Shown: positions 60,030-64,000 of the stretch, piece after piece
How positions within the stretch are numbered: the stretch's first letter is position 1
How the letters are laid out: every line of letters starts with the position of its first letter
Source of the DNA: Neodontobutis hainanensis
Lineage: Eukaryota > Chordata > Actinopteri > Gobiiformes > Odontobutidae
Direction of reading: 5' to 3'
Length of the DNA stretch: 64,000 nt
NCBI GenBank assembly: GCA_024349245.1
Contig: JALDNG010000048.1
Coordinates: forward strand, 4,864,001-4,928,000
Program-made: the position numbers and the translations under genes
Notes under the pieces: generated by a model
Databases searched by the model: none
Told to the model about the DNA's origin: nothing
Seen by the model: only the letters and a program-made list of their open reading frames with translations

Positions 60030-62391
60030 TCAAATGTCCGTTTTGATTTTATCCAGGGAGCTGTCAATCTTTGTGAGAGTCTTTTTAATTCGTAACGCTG
60101 TTAATCGAGCCGATGGATTCTGGTACCAGCACTCCTTCATGAGTTTGGCCAAGGAGCTTAACGTCTGGAATTAGAGAGAAAATTTCGTAATTAGTTTGGG
60201 TGTGTTTATTGTGAGAGAACAAAAAGGCAGCGTGTAGATTTTGAAATGTGAAAAGTGGCACTTAAGAAACATTGCTGACCGGGTCAGAGAACCATCGGTT
60301 TGGAATATTAGGCCTTTGCTGGTCGACACACACAACCTTCTTCATATCCTCGAAGCTGGGGTCACTGGGGACCACGTCGTGAAAAGGTGGCTTATAGTCT
60401 TCTACAATGCCTAACAATAGAAAACACATATTACAGGGATTAAAACGAGCTGGTCAAGTGTAAACATGACATATATCTAGTCCTGAGTAACTTCATACAG
60501 AGTTAAACTTCTACTCAAATTGTGTAAGAAAAATTAACTAGTAAGCCAGCAGTTGCAGATATGTGACTATTCATATTCATGTGGGTTAAATGTCTACTAA
60601 CCGTTGCTGACTGTCCTCCTGGCAATCTCCCAGAGGACTAGACCTAGAGCCCAGATATCCACTCTCTTGAATGACTCAAAACAGTCCATCTGGATCGAGT
60701 CGTCGAGCACCTCCGGGGCCATGTAGCGCTTTGTGCCCACCTTCGGATTGTTCCCTACGTCTAACTCATTGGTGTCTTGAAAATGCATGACCGCCAAACC
60801 TAGCAAAAAAACAAAACACTTTAAGTTTCCAGCTTCAGACACGAACACGAACAAACACAACCTAGATTATATTAGTGATAATGGGAGTTAGTGCTATCAT
60901 AAACAGACATGTTTGTCTCCACAGGGTGTTTTTTATTTTTAAATTGAAGCAGTCTGGACATTAGGACACGAAACGGGAGCAGGACTTAAACCTGTAAACA
61001 TGTCCGCCGGGCCAGGTGAGGGCCTTTAGCTAAATTATATTTTTGTTCAAATGGAACACAGCTTTAAGAGACAAAGTGGCCTGTGCTCATCCAAATGCAT
61101 TTTTGGTTAAGAGCTGTTAGATGTATAAAGCAGCCACTTTGTCTAAATGAAAAACAAATGCAGCAACACAGGAAGATGTGTCATGTGAAATCTTTTGACG
61201 ATTCAGAAAAACTTCCTGTCATAATGGCAAAAAAAACAAAAAGACCAGATTTTTCTTTTTATATTTGTGAGATCCGTAAAAAAACAGACACACAAGACAT
61301 TAAAGAAGATACTTACCAAGGTCAGCTATACAGCACTGCCCATTCTTCTTGACCAATATATTTTTGCTCTTCAGGTCTCGGTGGGCAATGGCTGGTTTGC
61401 CTTGAGTGCCAAAGATCTCTACGTGAAGATGTGCCAGGCCGCTGGCGATTGACAGTGCCATCCGGAGGCAGCTGGAAGCATCAAGAGTGCTGATCTGAAG
61501 GTAGTCATACAAGGAACCCATCTCGTGAAAGTGAGTGATGAGCCACAGCTGAGTACTGGAGTTCCTTGATGTCATGTCTGAGGCAATGAAACCTGAACAA
61601 CAAATTATAAACAATTTTGTTTACTGGCAATTAATGCAGTTAAAAACACATTTGTGATTGGAATATAGTACATACCCAGGATGTTCTCATGCCTCAGCAG
61701 GACTGTGTTGTAGATTTCAGTTTCTCTGAACCAGGATTTCTCATCTCTGGAGGAGAAGATTTTCACAGCGACACTTTCTCCTTGCCATTGACCCCTCCAC
61801 ACTTCACCATAGCGGCCTTTACCTGTAGACAAAACATAACAGGAATGACCACACCAATTAAAAAGTGTACCTACTTATGATCTTTTGTGTTGATTTCTGT
61901 CTCCAACTACATTGTGGTTTGTTTATGTGCAATTTGTGGAACTCTTTTGTTAAACTTTTGCACATTCCTTTCACTTAGTTTTCTAAAAAATAGTCCGTTT
62001 CACAATCCCATATTTCATTTCAAATAGATTTGTTTGGTATGTGGATTGAGAACAGTCTGTAGCATTATTAAAAGCTTTATGCAAGAGCATATGCCATAGA
62101 CAAATCACAAAACACTGTATTTGGTGCAAAAGCAGTTTTTAATGCCAATATCTCTGCATGTTTGTCAAAAGCCTCTGTACTTGCTTTCATTCTATAATGA
62201 CAATGTAGATTTGTTAAAATCAACGAGGCAACTGGACTTTGTGACAAGGAGCTCAAGTGAATACGAAAACAATGATTAATGGGCAACTTACCCACACACT
62301 CATTCAGAGTGATTTGTCGAGCAACAGTTCTCTGCACAAGGAATGGCAGTCCTGAACCACTTCCTGAAGTGCATGAATGATCCAGCAGATC
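60030..62391 (-). CDS. acvr1: Activin A receptor type 1 (ALK2), 3' part: last six coding exons
   Basis: Exons on the minus strand: 62391-62292, 61822-61676, 61592-61317, 60799-60602, 60410-60280, 60164-60030. They encode 328 aa, aligning to about residues 182-509 of human ACVR1. This is a BMP type I receptor kinase expected to phosphorylate SMAD1/5. The segment starts at DLLDHSCTSGSGSG (GS box). It continues with VQRTVARQ, the Gly loop GKGRYGEVWRG, AVKIF, the BMP-type L45 loop SDMTSRNSS, HRDLKSKN and DLG, and ends KTLTKIDSSLDKIKTDI. The GS-box Arg that corresponds to human Arg206 (VQRTVAR) is present. The ectodomain and transmembrane exons lie beyond the right edge. In fish the gene may be called acvr1l/alk8. 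The last-intron donor (CCG|GTCAGC) deviates from consensus. Confidence 0.95.
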
Positions 62392-64000
62392 CTGGGAAAG
62401 AAAAAGACACAAAGAATTAGGGCCTGTTGGTAAACCATGAGAAGGAAAAAAAACTTTTCAAAGGAATCCCAGGGCACCGGTCTTGATGAAATAAGAAGCA
62501 TCTGGACTCCAATGGAGCTCATACAGGCTGCGTATCTTTGATGTGGCACCCACAGGAGGAGTGTGTGAACTGGGACAGTGTGGATTGTTGGGTGTGTGCC
62601 TGTGGTGGTGGCTTGTAGAGGTGTGGAGTGCCCCCTGCTGGGTAAACAACACCAGTGCCGCCCCCTCCCTGGTAACCGGTGTGGGCGCAGGAGATTTGAT
62701 CTAATCCCAGGGCCAGACTCCAAAACAGGCGCAATGCTGCTAAGCCTTTTATTTTTAACTCTGTGCTAAGACGTGCAGCTCCTCTAAACCGCCACAGGAG
62801 GGCAGTGCAGATGCGTCAGAACAAAAACTAAAAAGGCAGGGAGGGGAACATAAGTCCTGAAAAGCAACAGCCAGGAGTGATGCCTGTGATAAACAGATGT
62901 ATAATGGAGGAGCTGCCTGAAATATGAAATCACAACACAAGGTGAGAGGCCATAAAACAAACGGAGGGTTACTCTGCTGAGAGTTTAAATCCCTCTCTGT
63001 GCTACAGGGGAGTTGTTTTATGGAGGTTAGATTTGGGCCGAGCAGCAGAATGCAATCAGAGCGCTGCAGTGTCATTATAATCAGAGATGACTTTTGGGCA
63101 GCAGGCTACAGAGGGATAGGCGCATGTGTTTTCAGCCAGATTTTTTTTGTGTCCACAGCCACACCGCTGTTCCTAATAACCTTCCTCATGATGCTGCCAA
63201 GAGCTTTTTAATTATGCTGAAACAAACATTCGGCAGGCTCAATATTTGTCCAGTCTATTACCAAGTGAATTGATGTAGACTTTGAAATAAAGAGCCAAAA
63301 GCAGCTCTATCACACACATACCCAACATACAGGCATGTCGCCATGATGTTTTAAGCTTCTTGACTCAAGTTATAAGTGATAATCTGGGCCATTACAAGAT
63401 TAAAATAGTTTTGAAAAATGGACTCTTACATAAACATTAACTAAATGGTGACATTGAAGTGTGACTGAGAGAGTTTCTGTAAGACATGATTACACACCGT
63501 CCGTTCCAGTGAATGTGCTGGGCTGTGTTTGGGACTAAATGCTCACCACAGGACTCCACCTAAACTCTGGATCGGTTTAGCTGGCCTCAAACTGAAACCA
63601 CCGGGCACAAAACACAAGACCCCATGAAAAAGAAGAAGAAGACATACAGCAAAAGGCATTCCTCTAGCAGAATGGAAAAACTATGACGCAAACAAGTTTG
63701 GAACTGAATTATTATTCATTTTCTTCCAACCACTGCTGCCCTACTACAATCACTTTAAAAAGACTCTTATTACAGTGCTCATCTAGCTTCAGTATTTACT
63801 CATTTATGCGAACTGTTTATTAAACTATTTATTGTTTGTCCTATCATATACCTAAAGACAATCCTGGTCTGTGCATAAAAACCTGTAAAGTCTTTATAAC
63901 CCTAAAATCCTTTCTAAACCGAATCCTTTCATTTTTTCCATTTCTGTTGTTAATGCACAAAAGACTAAAGCCTGGAATTACAGGCTACCTCCCAAGTAAC
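62392..64000. other. acvr1: acvr1 intron upstream of the GS-box exon
   Basis: The missing juxtamembrane exon (human ...NVGDSTLA) was searched for on the minus strand to the window edge and not found. The segment is therefore intronic. The portion 62480-62760 is GC-balanced with several unrelated open frames. Nothing else was recognised. Confidence 0.6.

Noticed and set aside
62304..62734. Minus-strand open frames just upstream of the acvr1 GS-box exon, considered as the missing juxtamembrane exon
   Set aside because: None contains the expected ERLNPRDVEYGTIEG-like sequence or a suitable donor; the acceptor CCCAG at 62392 marks a true exon start.

Overview
The window is nuclear DNA from a vertebrate, almost certainly a teleost fish. 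Genes are split by GT-AG introns, two tRNA-derived SINEs and other fish-type interspersed repeats are present, and gene order matches human chromosome 2q24.1 (GALNT5 - ERMN - CYTIP - ACVR1C - ACVR1, with the same relative orientations). No prokaryotic, viral or CRISPR-like system is present. All exon models below were assembled by hand from splice signals, reading phase and remembered similarity to the human proteins. Each model keeps frame across every junction.

Layout. Positions 1-25,890 hold no gene I can recognise. This gene-free flank alternates AT-rich DNA with GC-balanced, homeobox-site-rich blocks that look like candidate conserved non-coding elements. It also holds several tandem repeats (notably a 65-bp higher-order repeat near 10.5-10.8 kb), a SINE near 18.4 kb and a diverged dispersed repeat near 20.3 kb. 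A promoter-like stretch (CRE-like and CCAAT motifs) precedes galnt5 (26,332-31,895, + strand, 10 exons, 790 aa). ermn (33,683-32,825, - strand, 2 exons, 260 aa) faces it tail to tail, with poly(A) signals only tens of bases apart. cytip (40,959-36,990, - strand, 8 exons, 357 aa) follows and carries a 24-copy 30-bp minisatellite in its last intron. acvr1c/ALK7 (56,595-46,092, - strand, 9 exons, 493 aa) is complete. acvr1/ALK2 (62,391-60,030, - strand) shows only its last six coding exons; its 5' exons lie beyond the right edge.

How the genes relate. The two receptor genes are type I TGF-beta-superfamily serine/threonine kinases in tandem. One has an activin/nodal-type L45 loop (SMAD2/3 class expected) and the other a BMP-type loop (SMAD1/5 class expected). 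Galnt5 is a Golgi mucin-type O-glycosyltransferase, ermin an actin-binding cytoskeletal protein, and Cytip a PDZ/coiled-coil adaptor for cytohesins. They share ancient synteny, not an operon or a common pathway. I did not find a convincing undescribed system. The most unusual sequence structures are the two minisatellites and the closely abutting galnt5/ermn 3' ends.
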